DNA of 24,352 nucleotides from an uncultured Muribaculaceae bacterium (GCA_910578075.1 CAJTPK010000037.1:1-24352); one strand, 5' to 3'; shown: positions 7,862-16,156, counted from the stretch's first letter. The notes: a model not told the origin generated them from the sequence alone. A program made the numbers and translations.

Positions 7862-7927
7862 TCAAAATAGCTCTGCAACTGCCGCTTTATAGCGTTGCGC
7901 CAATTCGATAGCTTGCTCTTTATCCAT
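7862..7927 (-). pseudogene. Possible N-terminal remnant of a nucleotidyltransferase (MNT-type)
   Basis: An ATG at 7927 opens 21 codons, MDKEQAIELAQRYKAAVAEL then F, before TGA. This looks like the first helix of MNT-domain nucleotidyltransferases (M.KE.AI..A.RY...V...F), which should continue with a GSYA-type motif. Here the frame stops within a T-run; dropping one T would read on as DIDTQ, then meet the manA terminator. So at most a fragment survives. The assignment rests on about 20 residues and could be chance. Confidence 0.3.
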
Positions 7928-7995
7928 ATTCTCGGATTAGGAACAACATACATCGATGGTGCGGTGTCACTGATCAGCCGAATAATTCGGAATGG

Positions 7996-8130
7996 CTATT
8001 TGTCCGGGATAGCCAGTCCTGTCTTTAAGTAAGTATTTATGAAGTAATATAACTCCATTAATTTCTTAGGACGATTGGCAAACTTCTTCAAATCTTTCTT
8101 GAATTGTTTACCACTCTTTATCTCTTTCAT
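7996..8130 (-). pseudogene. Truncated YafQ/RelE-type toxin
   Basis: The ATG at 8130 overlaps the antitoxin stop by four bases (ATGA) and opens a 44-codon frame starting MKEIKSGKQFKKDLKKFANR. This matches the start of YafQ-family mRNA interferases, which are about 90 residues and would continue after a P.KYR.H.L motif into the catalytic C-terminal half. Here the frame stops directly after AIPDK with TAG, and the downstream sequence does not show the expected H...L..Y core in any frame I read. The catalytic half is therefore missing and the toxin should be inactive. The 44-residue product may still be translated. Confidence 0.7.
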
Positions 8131-8381
8131 TTCAAATCAAGTGACTGGAGAAAAGATTCATAGCTATCCATATTGACCACAGTGAGGTTCTCGTCATTCT
8201 CGGCTTCTGCTATAGCCGCTTGTGTAGTAGCATTCGGTGTATTGTATGCCGCGTCCATAAGGATTGTCTCCACATAGTTGTTCAAACTTCGATTCTCGCG
8301 AGCGGCTAACTGCTTCAACCTGACAATTAGCTCCTCTCGAAGACGGAACATTGCTGATTTTCTATTTATTGCTACTTCCAT
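8127..8381 (-). CDS. Ribbon-helix-helix antitoxin (RelB/DinJ-like partner of YafQ)
   Basis: The 84-residue protein has an N-terminal RHH-like segment (SAMFRLREELIVRLKQLAAR, then ENRSLNNYVETILMDAAY) and an acidic C-terminal tail (about 60-84, ending YESFLQSLDLK) of the type that wraps a toxin. Antitoxins of this kind neutralise YafQ/RelE-type ribonucleases and repress their own operon. Its stop overlaps the start of the toxin frame by four bases, the classic coupling for this order, but that toxin is truncated, so this may be an orphan antitoxin kept as a repressor or as protection against a toxin elsewhere. A well-formed promoter and a palindrome lie just upstream. Confidence 0.85.
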   Translation of the reverse strand: MEVAINRKSAMFRLREELIVRLKQLAARENRSLNNYVETILMDAAYNTPNATTQAAIAEAENDENLTVVNMDSYESFLQSLDLK

Positions 8382-8400
8382 AATGCTATCATTTATATTA

Positions 8401-8432
8401 CAAAGATATATCTATTTTATTGCACAAACAAA
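8401..8432 (-). promoter_or_regulatory. Promoter and likely operator of the antitoxin operon
   Basis: On the minus strand TTTG (8432-8429), a 20-base spacer and TATCTTTG (8408-8401) match the Bacteroides -33/-7 promoter form. Transcription would start near 8394, giving a leader of about 13 bases. The perfect palindrome AGATATATCT at 8404-8413 overlaps the -7 box and is a plausible site for autorepression by the RHH antitoxin (inference). Confidence 0.65.
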
Positions 8433-8513
8433 TATTTTCTATAGAAGTTTGGTTCACTATACAAAAGTTTCCGGCATAGACTTAACACGAAATATTTGCC
8501 CCCCGCAAATTTC

Positions 8514-8557
8514 AATCACGCAAAGACGCGAAGGCGCAAAGGATTTATGCCGGTCAA
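8514..8557 (+). repeat. Family B repeat, short copy
   Basis: The sequence aatcacgcaaagacgcgaag, then gcgcaaaggatttatgccgg, matches the starting part of family B at 6656-6768 (opposite orientation) and 23905-23933. It lies just past the stop of the TlpA-like gene. With the 6.7-kb copy it forms inverted borders around manA and the decayed toxin-antitoxin pair. Confidence 0.55.
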
Positions 8558-8565
8558 TCGTTGTC

Positions 8566-10167
8566 TTACTCGTGTGTGGAATAGAATTCGGTGAGATATG
8601 CTCTCACATCTTCAGCTGAAGGATTAACTGCCACTATCACCCCTTCGGGATCTACCAGCACGACCTTACCTCCGCCATTGGGGCAACGGTATTTAGCCCA
8701 TATTGCATTTGCATCCCCGACATCTACCAGATTCAACCATGGATAACCGTCTTTCTTCACAGCCTTACGTGCAAGCTCCGCGTCTTTCCATTCCCGGGCT
8801 ACTCCTACAATCGTGAAACCTTTAGGCGAGAACTCCTCATATACAGGTTTCAGCGCCTTGGAATGCCGCCGGCATGATGAACACCAGGATGCCCAAAGAT
8901 CAATCACAGCAGGACGTCCTTTTATCTGCTCGCTGAGCGTATAAAGCTTGCCATCCAGACCCGGAACAGTAAAGTCATTGAACCTGTTACCGGGTTTGGG
9001 ATCCACCGTATTACCAAGTATCTCGAAATATTCACTATAGGGATGACCGGGGAACCTGCCGGCATAATATTTCATATAAGCATCGTAGATCATTGTGCCC
9101 TCCGGTGCATGCCACATCTCGTCCTGAAGCATATATAGCCCTACCAAGTTATCAAGAGACGCAGCTGTGGAGATGATACTCTCAAACTTGCCGCTCTTCT
9201 GCCAGTTTCGCAAATCCTCCTCTGCCTTTCTGCCGGCTTCAGAAAGACACTTGCCGCTATCAAACAATCCCCGCATCCTCTTTGAAAGCGAATCCCGTTC
9301 CTCCGGATGACTTTCATAACGCTCTGCTATCTCATAATATTCAGGAACAAAATGTTTCTTATTCTTTGCAAGAGAGTCAAGACGTAGATGCAGTTCATCC
9401 GTGTTCCAGGCATCCACCATCCTCTTCCTCTCTGTCACATAAGAGTCCGTCAAACTTCCGGATGGAGCCTTTACAACAGCTTTATCAATCTCGCCGTTCT
9501 TTTCAACGAATTCTATAAATATCTCTTCATTATCTGAGAAAAGCGTGCCGATCATCCACGATCCTTTCCAGAATCCAAACTCATCTGTCACTTTATACGC
9601 CTCTATGACATCCGAATATATATCCGCCGAAAACTTGCCGTCTGTCACTTTCACCCATATGACATTTGATATATTCGGTTTTGGCATAGACTTCATAAGC
9701 ATCAACATCGTCTCATTCTTCGGATAAGTACCCGTGATGTGAGTATGATATTTTTTCGACTGTGCTTTGCCAGACACATCAAGTCCGCTTATAGCACCCT
9801 CCTTGCCTGTGAGCTCCACAGAAAGATCGCCACTTTCAAGCGGCTCATATAACAAAGTGAAAGGATATCGTCCGGACTTAGGCATTTTCACTTTTGTGCC
9901 GAAAGAGTAATTCTCCACACCCAGTAGCCTGTAACGCTTCCCGGAATCTGAGCCCGAAAGATTCAGCGTATCAGACATAGCATTTCTACCAGGAAAATTG
10001 ACAAACGATACATTCAGTCTTGTCGCGCTATCCGTCAGCTCAACAGATTCAACATACAGACATTCAATGGAGTTGGATTTAAAGAGAGGTGATGAAACAA
10101 CGCGTCCACTCACTTGCAGAGTAAGCGCCATCATCAGCACGATTATCAACCACTTTATTTCTTTCAT
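8566..10167 (-). CDS. TlpA-like thioredoxin-domain protein, exported
   Basis: The 533-residue protein (from the ATG at 10167) has a signal peptide (MKEIKWLIIVLMMALTLQVS), a long N-terminal region of beta-rich and then helical character (about 25-390), and a C-terminal thioredoxin fold of the TlpA/ResA type (about 395-533). The redox motif WASWCSSCR contains Cys429 and Cys432, and AVIDLWASWC plus GFTIVGVARE are typical of the family. Such proteins reduce or exchange disulfides in the periplasm; Bacteroidetes have many with long N-terminal domains of unknown target. The part around 140-230 (ITGTYPK..., VWVKVTDGKFS-like) resembles the DUF4369 domain often found with them. The upstream start at 10188 would add seven residues before the signal. 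It is followed by a family B copy. Confidence 0.85.
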   Translation of the reverse strand: MKEIKWLIIVLMMALTLQVSGRVVSSPLFKSNSIECLYVESVELTDSATRLNVSFVNFPGRNAMSDTLNLSGSDSGKRYRLLGVENYSFGTKVKMPKSGRYPFTLLYEPLESGDLSVELTGKEGAISGLDVSGKAQSKKYHTHITGTYPKNETMLMLMKSMPKPNISNVIWVKVTDGKFSADIYSDVIEAYKVTDEFGFWKGSWMIGTLFSDNEEIFIEFVEKNGEIDKAVVKAPSGSLTDSYVTERKRMVDAWNTDELHLRLDSLAKNKKHFVPEYYEIAERYESHPEERDSLSKRMRGLFDSGKCLSEAGRKAEEDLRNWQKSGKFESIISTAASLDNLVGLYMLQDEMWHAPEGTMIYDAYMKYYAGRFPGHPYSEYFEILGNTVDPKPGNRFNDFTVPGLDGKLYTLSEQIKGRPAVIDLWASWCSSCRRHSKALKPVYEEFSPKGFTIVGVAREWKDAELARKAVKKDGYPWLNLVDVGDANAIWAKYRCPNGGGKVVLVDPEGVIVAVNPSAEDVRAYLTEFYSTHE

Positions 10168-10236
10168 ATCTATTTTTAGTATATTCATTAAATGAGTTCA
10201 AATATTCATGGATAACAATTCCCAAGTTGCTGACGC

Positions 10237-10785
10237 TCAATGACCGCGATTCTTGCGACGGAGTGCGGACATTCGTTCAGAGAAGCCTCCGTTCTTGACA
10301 AAGTCATCCGAAAGGCGCTGCAGCTGGCGGTAAAGCAGATAATCCGCCTGATTGAGCAATATGATCGCCATGTTCGCGATAGTATCAGCAGGACGATTCT
10401 CAATCAACGTCATAAAGAAAGCCGGATCATTATGCTCTCGACCTAAATTTCTCATGGTCTCATATTCGTTGCTACCTTTCTGCCACTGCGCAAAACCGCG
10501 TGTAACCAGATAATCCTCATAATCTGCAAGAAGTTCCTTCAAACTCGCCTTGGCAACATTCAGCAGTTTGATTTCCGTTTTGGCCGAAGTTGAAGAAGCC
10601 GAAGACCCCTCTATGATATTCTGCTTTCCACTGCGTGCCGCCTGAATCATCTGATCGATAGTCCTGTCTCCCTTACACAGGAATTTGTGACAGAAAAAGT
10701 AAGTCATCTGGAAAATAACATCTGTCTTCTTAAAACTTAGCAAGTCGCGGTAATTACCTTGATTGGGGATAAGACTATTTTCCAT
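10237..10785 (-). CDS. Four-helix-bundle suffix-domain protein
   Basis: The 182-residue soluble protein is mostly helical. Segments YRDLLSFKKTDVIFQMTYFF, DRTIDQMIQAARSGKQNI and KTEIKLLNVAKASLKELLADYEDYL match the four-helix-bundle family related to the 23S rRNA intervening-sequence protein and the Avd protein of diversity-generating retroelements, in the longer 'suffix domain' form. The extra C-terminal part (about 120-182) ends in a basic tail, LRRKNRGH. Function is unknown; the bundle is thought to oligomerise and bind nucleic acid. No reverse transcriptase or rRNA gene is nearby. An inverted repeat lies 26 bases before the start. It is followed by the TlpA-like gene on the same strand. Confidence 0.85.
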   Translation of the reverse strand: MENSLIPNQGNYRDLLSFKKTDVIFQMTYFFCHKFLCKGDRTIDQMIQAARSGKQNIIEGSSASSTSAKTEIKLLNVAKASLKELLADYEDYLVTRGFAQWQKGSNEYETMRNLGREHNDPAFFMTLIENRPADTIANMAIILLNQADYLLYRQLQRLSDDFVKNGGFSERMSALRRKNRGH

Positions 10786-10811
10786 AATCCGATTGTTTAG
10801 GTTTCGAACTA

Positions 10812-10862
10812 ACTCATTAAGATAAAAGACTTAATGAGTCTATTTATTGAATCGTAAAGATA
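10812..10862 (-). promoter_or_regulatory. Leader hairpin and possible -7 box of the four-helix-bundle gene
   Basis: Arms 10812-10821 (actcattaag) and 10830-10839 (cttaatgagt) pair perfectly around an 8-base loop. Upstream on the minus strand, TATCTTTA (10862-10855) is one base from the TAnnTTTG consensus, with a TTTG about 22 bases further up. If that is the promoter, the hairpin lies in the mRNA leader. It could act as an operator or mRNA structure; it has no T-run. Confidence 0.4.
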
Positions 10863-10931
10863 ATGAAACTTTTTGGATTATTACCAAATAATCAAAAAAA
10901 CATTCCAAAAAAATACCAAAGCCCCTAAAAG

Positions 10932-11087
10932 CTAAAGTCTCTAAGGTCCCTAAAGCCACTAAAGTCCCTAAGGTCTCTAAAGTCCCTAAGGCCCTTAAAG
11001 CCCCTAATGTCCTTAATGTCCTTAATGTCCTTAAAGCCCCTAAGGTCCCTAATGCCCTTAAAGCCACTAAAGTCCCTAAAGACCTTA
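10932..11087. repeat. 9-bp tandem array, 17 copies of YTAAAGYCC-like unit
   Basis: Seventeen successive 9-mers from 10932 to 11084 fit a YTAAdGYCC-type consensus (for example ctaaagtcc, ctaaggtcc, ttaatgtcc, ttaaagccc), followed by a partial unit. It occupies most of the 436-base gap between the four-helix-bundle and C10 protease genes. Read on the minus strand it yields a three-residue-repeat open frame (TLR/TLG/ALG), which I regard as a by-product. Confidence 0.9.
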
Positions 11088-11139
11088 CTCACTCGCGGTA
11101 GGGATCATAGACATCGATAATGTGATGATATATACTTTA

Positions 11140-11183
11140 AGAGTCCGTTCCCTAAAGCTAAATTCTTTATGAAAACGGACTCT
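11140..11183 (-). terminator. Long inverted repeat, possible terminator of the C10 protease gene
   Basis: Arms 11140-11149 (agagtccgtt) and 11174-11183 (aacggactct) pair perfectly around a 24-base loop, about 40 bases past the protease stop. On the minus strand it is followed by TAAAGTATAT rather than a T-run, so rho-independent termination is uncertain. Confidence 0.35.
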
Positions 11184-11221
11184 AAATTAAGGATAAAATG
11201 CTTAATTCTAATTACGCAAAA

Positions 11222-12658
11222 CTAATTGAATGTAATTTCCATTCGTTGATTCGAAAAATTTCCTACCGGCGTAGATACATCACCATCAAGAAACCATCCA
11301 TTATGTTTGCCACCCCATCCCCAATTCATATAATAGTATTTGTAAAAATTTATTGGTTCCGGTTTATAAAAATTTGGTCCTTCAGGCTCTACATATTCAA
11401 ATTTTGGATAAGAGTAATCAGCTAATCTAAACACCGTGTATTCTGTTCCCGTCTCATGTGCTTTTGATGCCTCTATAACCCAAGCATGTCCCGCCTGTGC
11501 ACCGGATTCTATACCTCTAGCATATACAGGATTATTTTTTGTTATAGACCGATCCACTGCTATTTTATTATGAGTCCTATGTAATTCGCAATCATAACCA
11601 TACTTTTTAAACAGGTTATAGGCATCTTCAATACTTGCGCCACCATCGACAGACACATTCAGCTCGGATCTCAGCGATGCAAGGAAATCTGTCAAACTCG
11701 TTGAAGCACTTGGCGGATTATCTTTGACTACCATACTAGACCATGGATAATCAGACGGAATCTGATAATATCTCATAAGCTGACCAACAGCAACCGTTAC
11801 GCACCCAAGAGCAGAATAAGGTGTCGTATTGAATATGCCAGTTTGAGACCATTCTGTTCCCATATACTTTCCAGAATAATATCGCGTACCATCATAATTA
11901 ATCAATAATAGTGCGGTGTTCTCCCACGAAAACTTTGTGCCTTCCCAAGCATCCTCATCGGATACAGATGCAACAAATCGTTTATATACATCATCAGGCA
12001 GTATATCTTTGGCTTCAGAGAGTAACATATAATCTGTATAATCCTCTACATACTTACAGTACCACTCGTCAAAAGCATAATAATACATCTCGTCTTGAAT
12101 ATCTTCATCACCCCTGGTCGGTTTCGTTAAATGTTTTATTTTACTATCATTAGATTCATAAACCTTCCATTCATATGATAAATCCAATTTTTCCTGTTTA
12201 TTAGCAATTTGGATTTTTTCTTTTAATTCATCTATAACGACTGATTCCCCAGACTTTTCCATGTTCAAGGAAAAAGTGCCATGTTCTACAATAGCAAGTA
12301 TAGGATAATATTTCTTTGAAGCCGAAATCAGTACGTAACCATCTGTATAATTCACTGCATATATTAATGGCTCGCCATTATCACCTTCAATCGTAACAAT
12401 ATTTTCGATATTACCCCAATTCTTTGAACGCGTTGAAGTTGTATTTATATTAGAGAATATCGATGCAACTATTTTTGCATCGTCCGTTGAAATTATAATT
12501 TTATCAGGATCTATTTTAGCATTATACGCAACCTCGTCCTTTTCGGATGAAGATATGCTAAACTCATCTATCTCATTGATAGACTCGGGGACTTCGTTAG
12601 TGCAAGCTGTCAGCATCGCTGCTGAAGCGATAATCGCAAATAAAAAGAGTTTCTTCAT
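11222..12658 (-). CDS. C10-family cysteine peptidase (streptopain-like), lipoprotein
   Basis: The 478-residue protein starts with a lipoprotein signal ending LTAC (Cys19). Residues about 45-165 look like the Spi/C10 propeptide domain (GYVLISASKKYYPILAIVEH) that keeps the enzyme inactive until processed. The catalytic domain (about 240-478) has YSALGCVTVAVGQLMRYY with nucleophile Cys286, AGHAWVIE with His391, and MNWGWGG with Trp446/448, as in streptopain and Bacteroides C10 proteases. It is therefore likely a secreted or surface protease. The stretch at about 170-245 between the two domains is acidic and long. It lies downstream of the SusC/D operon but after a strong terminator; no clear TAnnTTTG promoter was found between them, so it may rely on readthrough or an unrecognised promoter. 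Confidence 0.9.
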   Translation of the reverse strand: MKKLFLFAIIASAAMLTACTNEVPESINEIDEFSISSSEKDEVAYNAKIDPDKIIISTDDAKIVASIFSNINTTSTRSKNWGNIENIVTIEGDNGEPLIYAVNYTDGYVLISASKKYYPILAIVEHGTFSLNMEKSGESVVIDELKEKIQIANKQEKLDLSYEWKVYESNDSKIKHLTKPTRGDEDIQDEMYYYAFDEWYCKYVEDYTDYMLLSEAKDILPDDVYKRFVASVSDEDAWEGTKFSWENTALLLINYDGTRYYSGKYMGTEWSQTGIFNTTPYSALGCVTVAVGQLMRYYQIPSDYPWSSMVVKDNPPSASTSLTDFLASLRSELNVSVDGGASIEDAYNLFKKYGYDCELHRTHNKIAVDRSITKNNPVYARGIESGAQAGHAWVIEASKAHETGTEYTVFRLADYSYPKFEYVEPEGPNFYKPEPINFYKYYYMNWGWGGKHNGWFLDGDVSTPVGNFSNQRMEITFN

Positions 12659-12704
12659 GATAGATAAAATTAAAAAATGATTATAAATTAGTGAATATAA
12701 AAAA

Positions 12705-12735
12705 ATACCCGGGGCACGAGACGTGTCCCGGGTAT
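12705..12735 (-). terminator. Strong intrinsic terminator of the SusC/D operon
   Basis: Arms 12705-12717 and 12723-12735 form a 13-bp stem with one G-T wobble and a 5-base loop, containing a CCCGGG core. On the minus strand it is followed at once by a run of seven T. It lies 22 bases past the BACON lipoprotein stop and about 45 bases before the C10 protease start. Confidence 0.9.
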
Positions 12736-12757
12736 CGTAATAGATTATTGAAATAAA

Positions 12758-14305
12758 TTATTTCTTTTGACGCAATTTGATGTTATCCAAGAAATATCGG
12801 CATACCGCTGATTTATCATCATCAGCTTTATAAGGCCACTGAGAATCTATTTGTCTGATTGTTATTTTAGTATTCTCATTTACTGTAAGCCCTGAAAGGT
12901 CTACTACTGCTTTCATCCATTCCATAGGAGCTCCGGCTACCAATGTATGAGGAGGAACTTCAATATGTTTCTCACTACCTCCATTCTCAACAACAACCAG
13001 AAGCTGAGACGGGTCATACTTTCTATTTTCTGCTCCGGGATCTCCCTGTCGCATCGGAGCCCAATCGAAACATAACTCCAGATTCTCACCTTCAGGTATA
13101 TCCTTTATTGATGGTAATACAAGACCTGCTTGAATTCCTGTTAATCCAAACTTGAGATAATTCTTCTGAATGTATATACGAGTGTTAAACGGACGATCTT
13201 CATAAGCCTTATGTGTCGCCTTAACAAATGAATATCCCCTTTCATAAATAGCATCCTCTGCTGTTACACCGTCCACAACATTTGTCAGGTTCTTGGATTC
13301 AGCCTTCACTGTATCGCTTTCCTTAATCCAGTCATGTACACCTGCAACATTTGACCAAGGCTCAAGCCATTCAAAGTCATCTGCAAAGTAGATGATCTCG
13401 TTGACACCTAAGTCTTCAACAATGATAGGAATGATATTAACTACAGGAGAAGCCTGACCTGCGAAATAGCCTGTTACTTTAACTTTATGACCTCCCAACT
13501 GGCTAATATTGCTAGAAGCAGGTGCATCTACAAAATAACCTTTACAATTCATTTTGCCTACAGTCAATGAAGAGCCATCGTAGTCTCCAGAAACTGTTAT
13601 GAACTGATATTTCTTCCCATCAGTTTTATCAAAAGTATCCGTAATATCAACAGGTGTTTTTTCGGGTATTACAGCTGATCCTTCGTCTGAAATTTTTTCA
13701 CCGAGGACATAAGCCATCTTCATGTCATCAGTGTATTTCTCACCTACGATTGAGACTTTCTGGCCTGCCTCCACAGCAATTACCGGTTCTTTGACATACA
13801 CGTAATTCGTTCCGTCTGTCGCAATAAAGCCGTTACCGGTGAGAGCTGTCACAATCATATTGGGAAGACGTACCACTGTCTCATCTTCGGCAGACTCCAT
13901 CGCCTCGATTGTATAATCGATGGGATCGCGGAATTTATCACCGTCCTGACGGATGATTACTGTTGACTCGCTCCATAAATTGCGACCTTTGAATTTGATT
14001 GTTGTTTTACGAGGATTATCCTTAGCACCCTCTCTCATATTATCTTGAACAGAGATTGTAACCTCAGTCTGTCCTGCGTGACCAGTTGCAGGAGAAATCG
14101 TAACCCATTCAGGTGCTTCACTAATCCAGTCCGCATCAGAAATCACTGTGATAATCTGTGGACCCGAAGGAATCGCATCATATTCGAGAAGATCCACACT
14201 GGCGAGGACTGCTCTCGAAAGTGTTGTCTCATCGTCCTTGCAGGATGTGAAAACACATCCTACCAAGGCGATAAGGGATAAAATATAATAATTTATCTTT
14301 TTCAT
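12758..14305 (-). CDS. BACON-domain surface lipoprotein (SusE-position)
   Basis: The 515-residue protein has a lipoprotein signal ending FTSC (Cys22) and a BACON domain at about 34-122 (ITVISDADWISEAPEWVTIS ... STVIIRQDG), a beta-sandwich common in Bacteroidetes carbohydrate-related proteins. Residues about 128-300 contain two OB-fold-like strandy segments (VTALTGNGFIATDGTNYVYV; KYQFITVSGDYDGSSLTV). The C-terminal part (about 310-515) is beta-rich with an aromatic pattern (FADDFEWLEPWSN) suggesting a jelly-roll binding module. No catalytic residues are evident. It follows susD by 21 bases, the usual place for an accessory ligand-binding lipoprotein, and is followed by the operon terminator. 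Binding of a glycan is an inference from position. Confidence 0.85.
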   Translation of the reverse strand: MKKINYYILSLIALVGCVFTSCKDDETTLSRAVLASVDLLEYDAIPSGPQIITVISDADWISEAPEWVTISPATGHAGQTEVTISVQDNMREGAKDNPRKTTIKFKGRNLWSESTVIIRQDGDKFRDPIDYTIEAMESAEDETVVRLPNMIVTALTGNGFIATDGTNYVYVKEPVIAVEAGQKVSIVGEKYTDDMKMAYVLGEKISDEGSAVIPEKTPVDITDTFDKTDGKKYQFITVSGDYDGSSLTVGKMNCKGYFVDAPASSNISQLGGHKVKVTGYFAGQASPVVNIIPIIVEDLGVNEIIYFADDFEWLEPWSNVAGVHDWIKESDTVKAESKNLTNVVDGVTAEDAIYERGYSFVKATHKAYEDRPFNTRIYIQKNYLKFGLTGIQAGLVLPSIKDIPEGENLELCFDWAPMRQGDPGAENRKYDPSQLLVVVENGGSEKHIEVPPHTLVAGAPMEWMKAVVDLSGLTVNENTKITIRQIDSQWPYKADDDKSAVCRYFLDNIKLRQKK

Positions 14306-14326
14306 TATTCTTACAATTAAGTATTA

Positions 14327-16156
14327 TTATAAACCAGAAGCGGCTCCCCAACCGGGATTTTGTGTAAGATTTGGATTAAGATTAATCTCATCAGTCGGAA
14401 CCGGATAAAGATAATCTCTGACTTCATTAAATCCTTGACGATCCGCACCATGATGGAAATCAAGATAACCTCTGCTACCATCCGAAAGTACAATATCCTT
14501 GCCAATCTGCCAAACAAGCTCTCCATTGGGGGCTTTAGGCTTTGAATCACCTTCAGCGTAGAGAATAACATCAGCAACACCATCACCTGAGAGATCATAA
14601 CTACCGGCACCGGGGAAATATTGTCCGGTTAATGGCTGATCAATCATCTTACCGCATTTCCAACGCATCAGGTCATCCCAACGGCAACCTTCCTGAACCA
14701 TCTCAATAGCACGTTCACGACGTATCTCAAGAATCACACCCTTGTTGCTTCCTTTAACATTGAAATATCCACTTTCAGGCGAAATATCTCCATCGAGGTA
14801 AGTATCCGGATTACTGTTTGCGACTGTCATGCTCAGCAAACCTGTCATTCCGACGCGTCTACGAAGTTCATTGATTGTATTATCAAGATCATCCTGTGTC
14901 AGAGTCTCAAGTTCAGCTTTAGCTTCAGCAAGATTCAACAATACTTCAGCATAGCGGAATTCAGGAAGGTCATTAGAACTCATATTGTTCTTATCCATAA
15001 GGATACTACCCATTTTTGATTCGCCAACAAATTTAATTGGCTGATAACCGGTAGTAGAGCATTGTAAATCCGGTGCAAGAATAGCTGATTCTCCTATTCT
15101 GTGATAGTTGAGACCGCGTATGGATTGAGTAAGTCGGGGATCACGATCTTTGATTTCTTCGGCAAACTGCATATTCTGCCAACCGGGAATCGACGTGAAA
15201 CGAGATCCATCTTTCATGAGATATGTACATACGAACTTACGGGTGTAACCTGGCATACCCTGGGTTGCCACCAATGTGTGTGCATTCGCATTATGAAGAA
15301 TCTGCATACCTTGATCATATTTCACCGCAAGTATAAACTCATCCTTATTGGCATCCTGTGCAGCGAAAAGATTCATATAATCTTCCGCAGGCTTACCCGT
15401 GTTATAGAGTTTGTATTTACCATATTGTCCACTCATCAATTTTTCAGAAGCATCAGCACACTGCTCGAGATAATATCTCCAATCATGACCATCAAGAGTA
15501 ATGTTATGATATTTTCTGAAAGTACCCTCATAGAGGCAGAATGCAGATTTCAGAGCAAGAGCTGCTCCAGCAGTGACACGATAAGGAGCTGAAGCCTCTT
15601 TCTCTTTGACAGGAAGATTCTCAATCGCAAAATCTATATCTTCCAACATTTTTGTCATTATAAACTCTCTGGAATCGCGCGGCGCATAGAGTTGTGGATC
15701 GGAAGAGCCGAGCTGACGGTCAACCCATGGCACATCACCAAATCGTTTAACTTTCTTGAAATAGAAATATGCACGGAAGAATCTTGTAACCGCTGTATAT
15801 TTTGTCACCGCTGCTTTATCCGGACATCTGTCAGCATATTCAAGAAATGTGTTCATTCTACGGAGAACACCCCAGCTCCAGCCTCCACCGTTTGCAGGAA
15901 CGGTTCTATTTGTACCTGCACGCATAACAGCTGATAGGTTCTGGTTGACTTTACAGTCATCCTGACTTTCAAAAGTACCACCTGTTCCAATAACATTCTC
16001 ATAGAAATAATTGGTGAATAGCTGCAGGTCTGTTGCGGTATTGAAGTATCCTTCAATATCCACCTTATCCTTCGGCTCAAAATCAAGGGCATCGTTACAT
16101 GCAGATAAACCCATTAGGCAGAGCACAAGAGGAATATAATATTTATAGTTTTTCAT
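14327..16156 (-). CDS. SusD/RagB-family substrate-binding lipoprotein
   Basis: SusD-type lipoproteins form a lid over the SusC transporter and capture substrate at the cell surface. The protein (609 residues from the ATG at 16156) has a lipoprotein signal ending LSAC, the N-terminal SusD region (YFNTATDLQLFTNYFYENV), TPR-like helical pairs (FFRAYFYFKKVKRFGDVPWV; ASAPYRVTAGAALALKSAF) and the conserved C-terminal part (FRYAEVLLNLAEAKAEL, IRRERAIEMVQEGCRWDDLM, YLYPVPTDEINLNPNLTQNP). Length is near the family average of 500-650. The alternative start at 16168 would add four residues. It follows susC by 18 bases, so the pair is co-transcribed. The ligand cannot be deduced from the sequence. Confidence 0.95.
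   Translation of the reverse strand: MKNYKYYIPLVLCLMGLSACNDALDFEPKDKVDIEGYFNTATDLQLFTNYFYENVIGTGGTFESQDDCKVNQNLSAVMRAGTNRTVPANGGGWSWGVLRRMNTFLEYADRCPDKAAVTKYTAVTRFFRAYFYFKKVKRFGDVPWVDRQLGSSDPQLYAPRDSREFIMTKMLEDIDFAIENLPVKEKEASAPYRVTAGAALALKSAFCLYEGTFRKYHNITLDGHDWRYYLEQCADASEKLMSGQYGKYKLYNTGKPAEDYMNLFAAQDANKDEFILAVKYDQGMQILHNANAHTLVATQGMPGYTRKFVCTYLMKDGSRFTSIPGWQNMQFAEEIKDRDPRLTQSIRGLNYHRIGESAILAPDLQCSTTGYQPIKFVGESKMGSILMDKNNMSSNDLPEFRYAEVLLNLAEAKAELETLTQDDLDNTINELRRRVGMTGLLSMTVANSNPDTYLDGDISPESGYFNVKGSNKGVILEIRRERAIEMVQEGCRWDDLMRWKCGKMIDQPLTGQYFPGAGSYDLSGDGVADVILYAEGDSKPKAPNGELVWQIGKDIVLSDGSRGYLDFHHGADRQGFNEVRDYLYPVPTDEINLNPNLTQNPGWGAASGL

Noticed and set aside
10237..10785. Avd component of a diversity-generating retroelement
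   Set aside because: The four-helix-bundle protein is related to Avd, but there is no reverse transcriptase, template repeat or variable repeat nearby.
10840..11067. 75-residue frame of repeated TLG/ALR triplets on the minus strand
   Set aside because: Produced by the 9-bp array, begins at GTG inside the array, and has no signal, domain or upstream promoter.
14317..14610. 97-residue frame within susD on the same strand
   Set aside because: Out-of-frame shadow of the 3' end of susD, with no independent features.
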